From Armatimonadia bacterium (lineage in GTDB: Bacteria > Armatimonadota > Zipacnadia > Zipacnadales > JABUFB01), in contig JBDKVB010000121.1 of NCBI GenBank assembly GCA_039679385.1, positions 1 to 64,000 on the forward strand: a stretch of DNA of 64,000 nucleotides, in the 5' to 3' direction. Shown in pieces: positions 26,268 through 34,945 of this stretch (positions are counted from its first letter, which is position 1; every line of letters starts with the position of its first letter). The notes below the pieces were generated by a model that saw only the letters and a program-made list of their open reading frames with translations, had not been told where the DNA came from and did not search any database. Position numbers and translations under genes: made by a program.

Positions 26268-27416
26268 TCACGGTACCCGCAACGGCACCAGCTCTCGTCC
26301 ATAGCGCAGATACCTCTCGACGAAGCTCGCCCAACCCGCGCCAATCCTCGCCCCTGCCCGGGCTGCGTAGCCGTCGATTGTCTCCGTCCCGATTGACGGC
26401 ATGAAGACCGTGACCCCACCACGCCCGGATCGCGCCCGATCAGTCCCAGTCATCATGGGGATATTTGCCCGCACAGACGCCTCTACGGCAACTCGCAGCT
26501 GGCTACACGCCGTCCGTACCGATAGCGACCCGCAGCTGCCCTCAAGCCCGACCGATAGATCCAGGAGATCGCAACTCGCGCCGAGCGTCTCGCTCAGAGC
26601 AGACCGCTCCCTCGCCCACTGAACACCCCGCGCCGCCCCGGCGATCTCGCGACCTGCCTCCTCGCCCACCTGATTCACGAGACGCTGCAAATCCCCTACC
26701 CCAGCCATGTCGATAACCGAGATGGACCATGGGAAGCCGCCCCTGGGCCCCGACCCGGAGATAGCACCACAGAGCGCCTTGACGACGGCACCAGGGGACC
26801 TCTCTCTCCCGCGCTCCAGGCCCGCGATCCCTGATGCGACCTCCCCCCACGGGAAGCCTTCCCCCAGCGCCTCGCCCGGTATCCCAACCAGCACGCGGCA
26901 GGTCCCGGCAAGGTCCACCAGGACCTCTAGGGACGCGCTGTAGCAAGCCTCAAGGATCACGACATCTATCTGCTCGCCCTTCAGTGCGCTCTTCAGGTCA
27001 CAAACACTGCACTCCGCCTGGCCCCCAGGACCGAAAAGCCGGTACTCGCCGCGCCGGAGGTCTCGCCCACTCCGAGGCGGCTCGCCGTGCCCCCGAAGCC
27101 ACAGAACGGCGTGTCCTCCCTCTCGCGCCCAAGCCGCAGCGGCTCCAACCTGGGCGCTCACTCGTTCCCGGTCGCCCTTCGGCTCCCCCACGAGTTCGAT
27201 CAGGGACACTCCAGTGTCGCCCGCGCCGGCGACCAGTTCCGACGCCATCCTGTGTGCGGATGGTGCCAGGGCGTCACGCGCATCGACTATCGCAAAGATC
27301 GCCCAGCCCCGCCACTCATCATTGGAGACGGCCTCCCCGCTCCCGCCCATCGTCAGGCAGACTGCGACGAGGAGGCCCCGCAGTAGTAGCCTATCGCTTG
27401 GAGGCCGGCGTCTCAC
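26268..27416 (-). CDS. Clostripain-like (C11) caspase-fold cysteine protease
   Basis: This is a protein of about 382 residues with a hydrophobic N-terminal export signal (LLLRGLLVAVCLTMGGSGEA). The caspase-fold dyad of clan CD is visible: His110 in LWLRGHGE and Cys158 in VVILEACYSASLEV. The latter matches the D-x-C-x-M-x-x-x-E pattern of family C11, followed by the VLVGIPGEALGEGFPW segment that corresponds to the family's SE-x-x-x-GW-P-Y. Near the end GVTVFMPS matches the SIYFP strand. The open frame extends to 27,587, but that part overlaps the upstream gene. GTG 27,416, overlapping the upstream stop by 26 bases, is the plausible start. Clan CD members include gingipains and the PorU sortase, so cutting of cluster proteins is a reasonable idea but unproven. 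Confidence 0.75.
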   Translation of the reverse strand: MRRRPPSDRLLLRGLLVAVCLTMGGSGEAVSNDEWRGWAIFAIVDARDALAPSAHRMASELVAGAGDTGVSLIELVGEPKGDRERVSAQVGAAAAWAREGGHAVLWLRGHGEPPRSGRDLRRGEYRLFGPGGQAECSVCDLKSALKGEQIDVVILEACYSASLEVLVDLAGTCRVLVGIPGEALGEGFPWGEVASGIAGLERGRERSPGAVVKALCGAISGSGPRGGFPWSISVIDMAGVGDLQRLVNQVGEEAGREIAGAARGVQWARERSALSETLGASCDLLDLSVGLEGSCGSLSVRTACSQLRVAVEASVRANIPMMTGTDRARSGRGGVTVFMPSIGTETIDGYAARAGARIGAGWASFVERYLRYGRELVPLRVP

Positions 27417-29307
27417 GCCACCAGCCGGAACGCCCAGCCGGACGATCCGAGGACACAGCGGAAGTGCCCGGAGGTGTCGGCGGGGTCGGCGCGGTGGTGA
27501 AGGTGTACGGGCCTGCCAGCAGCCAGCCGCGCTTGTTGATAGAGGAGACATAGGGTGCTGTTTCCCCGCTCTTCTTCGCTCCGACAAACCAGTAGTACGT
27601 CGTGCTGGAGGCCAGAGCGGTCGGCAGCCGCCAACTCATGGTACCAGTCGAACTCGTGTTGGTCAGTTCGGGGCTGAGTTTGACGGGAGTACCACTCGCG
27701 AGCTGGTTCTTGTAGATCATCACCTGGTAGGTGTCCGCTCCGACTGAGGGCTCCCAAGTGAACATCGTCGTGTTCGCGGTCGGGTCTACGGCGGCGTTGT
27801 TGTTCGACGGCAGCTCAAGTGTCGGCGGATAAAAGAAGGTCACGGGACCGGCCGGTTCGCTCTGCTCTCCCAGGGCGTCGGTGGGGTCGATTGTGAAGGT
27901 GACGTTGGCGCGAACAGCCGCCTGGCCCGTATTCACACCGGTGGTTGTGGTCGGCAGAATGACGCGCCCGGGGTCCACGACCCTGCGCAGCTTGTAGAAG
28001 TAGGACTGCCCGGCGGTAAGCCCGTTGTGGTTGTAGGTGGCGTCGCAGTTGCCGTCCTGCTGGTCGCCGGTCTCGTCGTTGTAGGTGAAATCGAGAGAGA
28101 AGTCGATGTTGTAGGTGGTAGCCGGGCTATCCTCGTAGTAACCGAGCTTCTGTCCCTGGACGCCGGAGATCAGGTAGTCGCGGTCATCGGCCATCGCGGG
28201 GAAGCCCGCGTAGTCGCCACGGTAGACGAGCCAGCCGAAGGTCTTGGTGTTACCCGGCACCCCACCGACGCTCGCGTTGACGCGTACCCGCGGTTCAGAA
28301 CCTGGCATCGTCTGCGTCAGGTAGGCGGACACGCCGGGAGCGCTCTGGTTGTCCGAGCCGGTTGCGGTGTTGTAGATACCGACCAGGGCACCGAAGCCGA
28401 TCGCATACAGCGTGTACGTCTTCATGCGCGACTTTGCGGCGGCCTTCTGAACGGTCTGTGTCGGCCGGTACATGACGTAGACCTTGTCGCCCGTCCGCGG
28501 GGCCATGCCGCTGGTCACCGAACACCGCGAGAAGGTGGTGTCAATCTGCTTCGCTTCGACGACACCGATCTTGCGCAAGACGACCTTTTCGGTCGCGGCG
28601 TTCCAGATGCCGCGCACTACGAGGAACTCGGTGCCGACCTCGATGCCGTCTTTGAAACCGAGGTTGACCAAGACCTGCCCGGTCTGCTCGACGTTGTCAA
28701 CGTTGCCGCGCGGCCGACGGGTAGTCTGGATCTTCCGAATGCACTCCTCCGCTGCGCTGCGGAAGGCCTCGTTCATCACAGAGGCCTCGTCGCCCTCCCA
28801 GCCGGGGATTGGCTTCGTCGTGTAGTCCGAGGTGGCACCGTCGAGGTACTCCTCGGTCCCCACGTCCAGGAGGCGCAGAGTGATCCGGCAGCGGCATCGA
28901 CCTGACTTGTCGATGCTCAGGGCCTCGACAACGCCATTGCAGACCTTGGAGACACGCAGGCGCTCGCCCAGTCGCACCATCTGCTCCTCCGAGAGGCCAT
29001 ACAGCGGTGAGGAGGCGTTTGCGGCACCCAGGGCATCCATCTCCCTCTGGGTGTCGGCACGGGGCATGACCACGTATTCCTTGGACGCGTCAAGTGCGAG
29101 AGCCGCGGCATCGGTTGCCTTGGTGGCAATCATTTCGCTGTTGCGTCCGGTGTGATCCGCGAAGGGGACGATGGCTACAGCGACGGCCTCGCTGATCCTT
29201 TGTGCGTGCGCGGTGCTCATTGGCGCGAGGCCAAGGTAAAGCACCGTAAGCACAGCGATAGAGGTGGCCACGAGAGGCCTCAGCATGGACTGTTGCAAGC
29301 GCTGCAT
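27391..29307 (-). CDS. CsgG/TolB-N-like protein with internal membrane helix and Ig/fibronectin-like domains
   Basis: This is a 638-residue protein with a signal peptide (1-36, ending TAHAQ). Residues ~38-195 form an alpha/beta domain (VAVAIVPFADHTG, then helices and VVMPRADTQ) like the TolB-N/CsgG fold. A beta-barrel-like segment at ~205-280 (GQVLVNLGFKDGIEVGTEFLV, GDKVYVMY) resembles the FlgT C-terminal domain. A hydrophobic stretch lies at ~297-312. Two or three Ig or fibronectin-III-like domains follow to the end. It shares this plan with the 359-residue protein at 18,482-19,561. It has its own promoter at 29,364-29,393 and its end overlaps the C11 protease start. Its place in the cluster suggests an envelope assembly or secretion component. 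Confidence 0.7.
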   Translation of the reverse strand: MQRLQQSMLRPLVATSIAVLTVLYLGLAPMSTAHAQRISEAVAVAIVPFADHTGRNSEMIATKATDAAALALDASKEYVVMPRADTQREMDALGAANASSPLYGLSEEQMVRLGERLRVSKVCNGVVEALSIDKSGRCRCRITLRLLDVGTEEYLDGATSDYTTKPIPGWEGDEASVMNEAFRSAAEECIRKIQTTRRPRGNVDNVEQTGQVLVNLGFKDGIEVGTEFLVVRGIWNAATEKVVLRKIGVVEAKQIDTTFSRCSVTSGMAPRTGDKVYVMYRPTQTVQKAAAKSRMKTYTLYAIGFGALVGIYNTATGSDNQSAPGVSAYLTQTMPGSEPRVRVNASVGGVPGNTKTFGWLVYRGDYAGFPAMADDRDYLISGVQGQKLGYYEDSPATTYNIDFSLDFTYNDETGDQQDGNCDATYNHNGLTAGQSYFYKLRRVVDPGRVILPTTTTGVNTGQAAVRANVTFTIDPTDALGEQSEPAGPVTFFYPPTLELPSNNNAAVDPTANTTMFTWEPSVGADTYQVMIYKNQLASGTPVKLSPELTNTSSTGTMSWRLPTALASSTTYYWFVGAKKSGETAPYVSSINKRGWLLAGPYTFTTAPTPPTPPGTSAVSSDRPAGRSGWWRETPASKR

Positions 29308-29363
29308 GACGGTCGGTTCCCTCCCACGAGGCTTCGACGATTAGCCCGACGCAACGGCCCGGC

Positions 29364-29393
29364 AGTATAACACACTACTTTTCCTCTTGTAAA
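29364..29393 (-). promoter_or_regulatory. Promoter of the 638-residue CsgG/TolB-like gene
   Basis: TTTACA (29388-29393) and TATACT (29364-29369) on the minus strand are 18 bases apart. TGT before the -10 gives an extended -10 resembling those at 16,240 and 34,916. Transcription would start about 50 bases before the ATG. Confidence 0.65.
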
Positions 29394-29482
29394 CCGCGCC
29401 CACCTGCCCCCAACGCCCCCGTGGCGGTCTGACTCTCGCCGCTTCCTCGCCCACACGGGCGTCAGCAGCGCGAAGCTTCCGA

Positions 29483-32400
29483 CTAGCGGCCCACCATCAC
29501 TGGAGCAACCACTTGCGTCCGTTGCCCGTCCTGGGTCCTCGCCGCCAGGCGCACCAGGTACCGGCCGGCGGCGGCACGAGTTCCGGCAGCCGAACGGCCA
29601 TCCCAGGTTGCGACGTTCGCACCCGCGGTCTGCGCGGCCCCGGAGGTGACCTTTCGGATCGATCGACCGGCGATGTTCAGGATCTCGACTTCGACGTCGG
29701 CGTCCTTCGACAGCGTGTAGGCGATCCTGCACTGCCCGCCGCCAACTTGCTGCGTCGAGACGCCCGACAGCGTCAGAGTTTCGCCATCGGCTGCAGCGGT
29801 GACGCTGATCTCGAAGGTCCGCGACGTGCCATCGGCCCTGAAGGTGTAGCCGGTGTTGGTGCGCATGTACACCGACTTGCCCGAGGCCAAGTCCTTAAGG
29901 ACGGGACGGACACTCGCAGGAGCCGATCCGAGATTCGGCCAGCGGACCGTCACATCAGCATCCTGCAAGTTCGTGTCAACCTTCAGCAGCCAGGTGGACT
30001 GCGCCGCCGAGGCCGACCGCACGTCAACTGAGTAGTTCCCGCTCTGAGCGTCCCAGCCCTTGTTGACGAAGGCGGCATAGACATAGGGTGCGAAGTCTGG
30101 AGCAGGCGGCTTGGCCATGTCGACGCCCTTGTCGTATCCCGCGTGGGCAGTCGCTGCCGCCCCGAAGTGCGTGGAGCTATCCAGGAGTTGACCGGCCGAT
30201 ACCTCCAGGCTGGTGAGCCACCCATCCTTCGGAGTGCTCACTGCCGGGCGCTCGACATTGGCAGCGGACGTGCCCGCCGTCTTCGTCACATGAAGCGTCA
30301 CGTTGTCCGAGGTCTTCAGCCAGCCCCCTACCCAGGGCGTCAGTACCGAGGCGTTCTGGTACCCGCCAAGGGCGTAGACGAAGAGCCCGCTCTGCAGGAG
30401 GCCCGACGACAGGGCTTGCTGAACCGAGTAGGTGACTCCTGCACGGTCCTCGACCGTGATGCCGTAGAAGTCGGTCACTGAGGTGAAGGGATCACCGACA
30501 AGGTTCCATCCCGGTCCGAGAGAGATGGGCATCGGGCTCGGTGCGCTCTGCCCCTGGGTCATCAGGTCCACGAGTGAGGTCAGCCGCATCCAATAGCCGC
30601 TGCCGAGGCGGAAGCGATCGGCCGGCGCCTGCGGGTAGATTCGGTACCGCTGAGTCGAGGCTTCCCAGGCTGCCATCAGCATGTTTCCCGGGAGCACTCC
30701 GAGCAGCGTTGCCGGATCAACGGTGCTGTAGTCGTAGGGAAGCGATACCAACTGCAGCCCAGTCGGGAAGCTATGCAGGCTACTGAGGCCGAAGTTGACG
30801 TTCCCCGTAGTCCTCGCGGCGGTCACCGTCACCGTGCGCTGCGTCGGGTTGACCGTGAAGCCGTAGGGAACCGGCTTGACGACCAGCTGTCCCGTGGGAG
30901 CGTTGTCGAAGCGGAAGTTGTAGGAACCGCTGCCATCCGACGGCGTGGTTAGCGTTGAGGCGGTCGTCGTCTGTGCAAGGAGCGTGGTCCCGCTGTAGAG
31001 CTCAACGGTGATGCCGCCAACAGGAGTCGAGCTACTTGCGGCGAGGATGCGTCCGCTGATCGCGCCGGGCTCCTCGGCCTCGAGCGCGAAGGCGATCGTC
31101 ACCTGCGTGGCCGAGACCACTGTCACGCTCTGTGCGGCCGGGGTCTTGTAGCCAACGGCGGCAACTGTTGCCGTATAGGTTCCCGGCTGCAGGCTCAGTG
31201 TCACCTGGCCCGCGATGTCCGTTCGTCCACTCGCGACGGTCACGCCCTGCGTGGAGGTGAGCTGCACCAGAGCGTTCGCAATGGCTGTTGCGGGCGTCGT
31301 GTTCGCGACGGTCACGGTTGCGAGAACCGTGCCATCAGCGGCGCTGAGCTGGAAGTCCTGTGTCGTCACATTCCCAGCCGTGACAGCCACCTGTGCCCAG
31401 GCGGTCCCATAGCCAGTCGCTGAGCCGTCAGCGCGAACCAGGTAGTCGCCCTCGGGCAGGCTATCGATCTGGTACTTCCCATCGATGCCGGTAGCGGCCG
31501 AGGTACCCGCGGGGGTTCCGAGGGTGGACCAGTCGGGCTCGCCGCCGGCGTAGCCAGTCGGGACTGTCCAAGCCTTCACGACGGTCTGGGCTACGGGATC
31601 GCCGGTTGCCAGCGAGGTGATGGTCCCCGCGATAGATCCCGGCCGTGCTCGGGACAAGGTCAGGTCAAGCGTCGCCGGGCTGCCGCCGCCGTGGATGGCG
31701 TTGGTGGTTCCGGGGTCGTGGGCGATCTCATACCCGGGCCGAGTTGCATCCAGACTGTAGGTACCGGGAGCGAGGCCCCGCACGACGAAGCTGCCGTCGT
31801 CTTCGCAGCGGACCGCAAAGTCGGCCACCCTTGTGCGGTCGCCGACCCGGTGTCCGCCCCGGTACACGAGGACAACCGGGTTGGGGCCGGTGACGGGCTG
31901 CATCGCATCCGAGACTGAGAGAACGCGGCCCTGGATGGTGCCTGTGCTGGCCCAGCACAGGAAGTTATGCATGAGGTGGCTGCGGTGGTTCTCGCAGTGC
32001 GCCACGTTCGTTGCGGTGTAGATGTTGTGCGAGTGATAGCCGCGATGGATTGACTCGAACCCAAAGGCGAGGTAGACCACCCGCGCGCTGGTCGTCGGGT
32101 TCTGGTACCACAGGGCAGCCGTTGGGCCTGCGTAGGAGCCGTACCCGTACATCTTGTGGGTGTTCGTGTCGGCCGCCCAGGCGGGATCGATGTTGATGAC
32201 GTCCGGCCGATAGGACCAGTCGGAGGCGTCTTCGTAGGTCGGTGTCCGGACATCGGTCCAGGCCCAGTACGACTGCGGAGAGTTGAGATCCAGGGGCGCG
32301 TCGGCCTCGGTGTGGCCGCCCCATCCTTCCCAGTGGCTCCCGTTCCACGGGCCGTCTGCGACCAAGTCGCCGCTCTGGCCGTGCACGGTGAAACCGTACG

Positions 32401-34663
32401 CCGGTGGATTGAGGAAACCGCCAGGGTAGTCGGCCTCGAAGCCAGCGTGCAGGTAGTTGCTCAGGAAGCTATTCGCGGCGGTCCCGTTGAGCGTGAGTGC
32501 CCACGCCAAGTCGGGGCCGCTCATGAAGAGGCGGCCGCCCTTGTCCAGGTACCCGCCGAGGTCGGTCTGGACGCTTGCGTCCACGATGGAGCCGTCCGCG
32601 ACGTAGACGTCACCGGCGTGCGGAGTGGCCCAGATGACGGCCTTGTTGGAGAGCTGCACGAGCCGGGTCGGTAGCGCCGTCCCCGGATTGGTCGTGGCCT
32701 CGGTGGGATCCAACTGGTACTCTGCGCTGGGCAGGTAGAAGTTGTAGACGCTCGCCGGAACCGGGCCACGGCAGATGACACGCCACACGTCCACGGCGAC
32801 CTGGCCGCTGCCCCAGAAACTGTTCGAGTCGCGGATGCTGTCGTAGTCGATCCAGCCCGCGGCCTGCGGCGAGTAACTCGGGTTGCGCAGGTAGTAGCTC
32901 TCGGCGTACCACGCGACGTGGTAGTCGTTGTAGCTGGAACTGCGGTTGTAGATGAAGCGCTGGCCCTCGCAGTAGTCGTTCACGAAGAGCACGTTGCCGC
33001 TGGGCGCGAAGACCAAGGAGGAGAAGCCATATACGCTATCATAGTTCTCGGAGTTGCCGGTCTTGTCTACCGTGAAGATGTCGATGACCCAGTCGTTGGT
33101 AGCGCCGTCCGGCACCGTCCACTTGCAGCTATAGATGCCGTCTCCGGCAACCGTATCACCGTTCGCCGGGTCGCCGTCGTCGTACATCTCTACCTGGGCG
33201 ACCTGCTGGTACCCGATCTCACGGTACTGATAGCCGTCGAAGTTGGACTCCCACTGGTAGTTGCCGTTCCATAGAAGTCCACCAGAGGGCGAGTACAGCT
33301 TCATGTCCGGATTGGTGATCAGCAGCAGAACCTGCTGAACGCCGGAGTCGGCGTCGTAGACCTGCGCATGGATCGTCGCGTCGGCACCAGGCGACACGAC
33401 GCGAGAGTCCATGGTGACGGGGAACTGCGTGTTACCGGGCAACCCGAGGACGGGCGGCTCAGTGTCGCTGCACAGCGTCGACCAGATGTCGCGCTGCGCC
33501 GGGGCCGCGGGCTTGGCGCCGTCGTAGAAGAAGCGCATCGGCTGGCGGGCTGTAACAGCCGACCAGGAGGGGTTGTGCGTGCCGACAACATTCTGCGCAT
33601 TGGTGTTGGTCACCAGCGTTGCGGCGGTACCGTTGACCTCGCCCACGGCATTCATGCGCCAGATGTTATAGGTTGCCGCCTGGCCCAGGCCCGGGTCACG
33701 ATCGCTGGCGAAGGCCAACTCGAGGCCGTCCTTGCTCCAAGCCGGTTCGGAGTCGGTCACCGTGGCACTGCCGCCGCCGTCAGTGAGGGCTTCGGGTGCT
33801 CCGGGGTTATCAGCGTCAATCCAGTAGACGCGGGTCACGCCGCCGCTCCTGCCCGTGTAGGCCACTGCAGCACCAGTCGGGCTCAGAGTATTCGCGCCCG
33901 GCGTCCAGGCGGGATCCGTGTCGTCTTCCGCGGAGGTGGTCAGTTGAACGTAGGCGGTCGGCTGTGCGACGGGCATCCGGTAGATGTCCCAGTTGCCGGC
34001 AGCATTGCACTGATAGGCGAGGGAAGTGCCGTCCTGGTTCCAGGTCGGGTGCATCTTGTCGCCGCTCTGGGCGGTCGTGAGCACCCGGATGGTCTGCTGC
34101 AGGACGTCGTAGATTGCGATCTCGTAACGGTTGGTGGTCGACTGCTTGGAGGCGAAGGCGATGAGGGCGCCGCTGGGGCTCATGGCCGGCTGGACCTCGT
34201 CGCCGTCCAGGCTGGTCAGCCGCCGCTGCTCCGAGCCGTCCGAACGCATCATCCAGATGTTGAAGTTGGCAACGAAGGTCGGATCGGTGGGAAGAGTGGG
34301 ATCGATGAGGAAGTCGCCGTTGCTATCGACGCCGTTGCTGGCGAAGACGACACAGCTAGTGGCACCTGAGGGCGAGCCGTCGGGATCGCGCTCTACACTG
34401 GCGAGCGCAGTGGGCGTGAGGTCGGTATCCGGGTTCGGCCCCGACTGCGCGGTGCTCACACCGGTGCCCAGTGCGCGAATCGGGAGGCGATGCGCCAGAT
34501 AGGTATGCGACGCCAGGGCACCCATATCTTTGAGCCCGAGGGTTCCGACACGCCCGGGAGCACCGAGGGCGGATACCTGGAGCATCAAGGATAGCCCCAG
34601 GAAAGTGGCCAACGCGAGCATCCACAGAGACACCGACGATCGGGCGTGGCCCTTTGGCAACAC
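29483..34663 (-). CDS. Giant multidomain surface protein with TolB-type propeller and FlgD-like C-terminus (member A of three)
   Basis: This is a protein of about 1,726 residues with a signal peptide (~1-37). The start is GTG 34,663 (AAGGGAG five bases upstream) or GTG 34,669. Residues ~75-390 carry PD40/TolB propeller repeats (SDGSEQRRLTSL, HPTWNQDGTSLAYQ, DSEPAWSKDGLELAF). An Ig-like domain follows (~410-520). Next is a ~400-residue region containing FVNDYCEGQRF and YLDKGGRLFMSGPD, an alpha/beta fold of unknown function. Three or four carboxypeptidase-regulatory-like repeats (GTIQGRV, GSIAGTI, GAISGRI) come next. Last come the three shared modules: LVSLPYDY / GWNLVGDPF, RWPNLG / VYMRT, and FlgD-like (VEILNIAG, TWDGRSAAGTR). 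It is the first and largest gene of the surface cluster, with a strong promoter and a long leader. Probably cell-surface; function unknown. Confidence 0.8.
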   Translation of the reverse strand: MLPKGHARSSVSLWMLALATFLGLSLMLQVSALGAPGRVGTLGLKDMGALASHTYLAHRLPIRALGTGVSTAQSGPNPDTDLTPTALASVERDPDGSPSGATSCVVFASNGVDSNGDFLIDPTLPTDPTFVANFNIWMMRSDGSEQRRLTSLDGDEVQPAMSPSGALIAFASKQSTTNRYEIAIYDVLQQTIRVLTTAQSGDKMHPTWNQDGTSLAYQCNAAGNWDIYRMPVAQPTAYVQLTTSAEDDTDPAWTPGANTLSPTGAAVAYTGRSGGVTRVYWIDADNPGAPEALTDGGGSATVTDSEPAWSKDGLELAFASDRDPGLGQAATYNIWRMNAVGEVNGTAATLVTNTNAQNVVGTHNPSWSAVTARQPMRFFYDGAKPAAPAQRDIWSTLCSDTEPPVLGLPGNTQFPVTMDSRVVSPGADATIHAQVYDADSGVQQVLLLITNPDMKLYSPSGGLLWNGNYQWESNFDGYQYREIGYQQVAQVEMYDDGDPANGDTVAGDGIYSCKWTVPDGATNDWVIDIFTVDKTGNSENYDSVYGFSSLVFAPSGNVLFVNDYCEGQRFIYNRSSSYNDYHVAWYAESYYLRNPSYSPQAAGWIDYDSIRDSNSFWGSGQVAVDVWRVICRGPVPASVYNFYLPSAEYQLDPTEATTNPGTALPTRLVQLSNKAVIWATPHAGDVYVADGSIVDASVQTDLGGYLDKGGRLFMSGPDLAWALTLNGTAANSFLSNYLHAGFEADYPGGFLNPPAYGFTVHGQSGDLVADGPWNGSHWEGWGGHTEADAPLDLNSPQSYWAWTDVRTPTYEDASDWSYRPDVINIDPAWAADTNTHKMYGYGSYAGPTAALWYQNPTTSARVVYLAFGFESIHRGYHSHNIYTATNVAHCENHRSHLMHNFLCWASTGTIQGRVLSVSDAMQPVTGPNPVVLVYRGGHRVGDRTRVADFAVRCEDDGSFVVRGLAPGTYSLDATRPGYEIAHDPGTTNAIHGGGSPATLDLTLSRARPGSIAGTITSLATGDPVAQTVVKAWTVPTGYAGGEPDWSTLGTPAGTSAATGIDGKYQIDSLPEGDYLVRADGSATGYGTAWAQVAVTAGNVTTQDFQLSAADGTVLATVTVANTTPATAIANALVQLTSTQGVTVASGRTDIAGQVTLSLQPGTYTATVAAVGYKTPAAQSVTVVSATQVTIAFALEAEEPGAISGRILAASSSTPVGGITVELYSGTTLLAQTTTASTLTTPSDGSGSYNFRFDNAPTGQLVVKPVPYGFTVNPTQRTVTVTAARTTGNVNFGLSSLHSFPTGLQLVSLPYDYSTVDPATLLGVLPGNMLMAAWEASTQRYRIYPQAPADRFRLGSGYWMRLTSLVDLMTQGQSAPSPMPISLGPGWNLVGDPFTSVTDFYGITVEDRAGVTYSVQQALSSGLLQSGLFVYALGGYQNASVLTPWVGGWLKTSDNVTLHVTKTAGTSAANVERPAVSTPKDGWLTSLEVSAGQLLDSSTHFGAAATAHAGYDKGVDMAKPPAPDFAPYVYAAFVNKGWDAQSGNYSVDVRSASAAQSTWLLKVDTNLQDADVTVRWPNLGSAPASVRPVLKDLASGKSVYMRTNTGYTFRADGTSRTFEISVTAAADGETLTLSGVSTQQVGGGQCRIAYTLSKDADVEVEILNIAGRSIRKVTSGAAQTAGANVATWDGRSAAGTRAAAGRYLVRLAARTQDGQRTQVVAPVMVGR

Positions 34664-34669
34664 GATCAC

Positions 34670-34909
34670 TCCCTTGGCGGGTGCTACTCACATACCTAGT
34701 TGGTTACTGTGCTCCGTACGCCCGGCCTGGCCTCCCCGCACCCAAGACACCCTGATCTACCATCAAAGGACCGATGAGCACGCACATGATGCCCCGCACA
34801 CCTGTCAGGGACGACAGGAGCGGCGGCGCGCCAGGCATCGGTCACTTCCATTGATGAGAACCGTAAGCTTAGTTCCCGATTCCGCCCCACTGCTACCACT
34901 CGTAGGAAT
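34670..34909 (-). promoter_or_regulatory. Long, possibly structured 5' leader of the surface cluster
   Basis: From the predicted transcription start near 34,909 to the GTG there are about 240 untranslated bases. Nested inverted repeats are present: CATCAA (34761-34766) with TTGATG (34851-34856), CCGATG (34771-34776) with CATCGG (34836-34841), and CCTGTC (34801-34806) with GACAGG (34813-34818). Together they could form a three-helix RNA domain of about 96 bases. I recognise no known riboswitch core. The short open frames here have no binding site and do not look like proteins. Confidence 0.4.
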
Positions 34910-34915
34910 GGGCGG

Positions 34916-34945
34916 ATTATAGCACACGCTTTCAAGCCTTGGCAA
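34916..34945 (-). promoter_or_regulatory. Strong promoter of the surface cluster
   Basis: TTGCCA (34940-34945) and a perfect TATAAT (34916-34921) on the minus strand are 18 bases apart. The extended -10 element GTGTGCTATAAT is identical over 12 bases to that of the uvrB promoter. Confidence 0.75.

Noticed and set aside
16351-34945. A standard type IX secretion system
   Set aside because: No recognisable PorK/L/M/N, Sov/SprA, PorV or C25 gingipain genes are present. Only the logic of a shared C-terminal domain plus a clan CD protease is similar.
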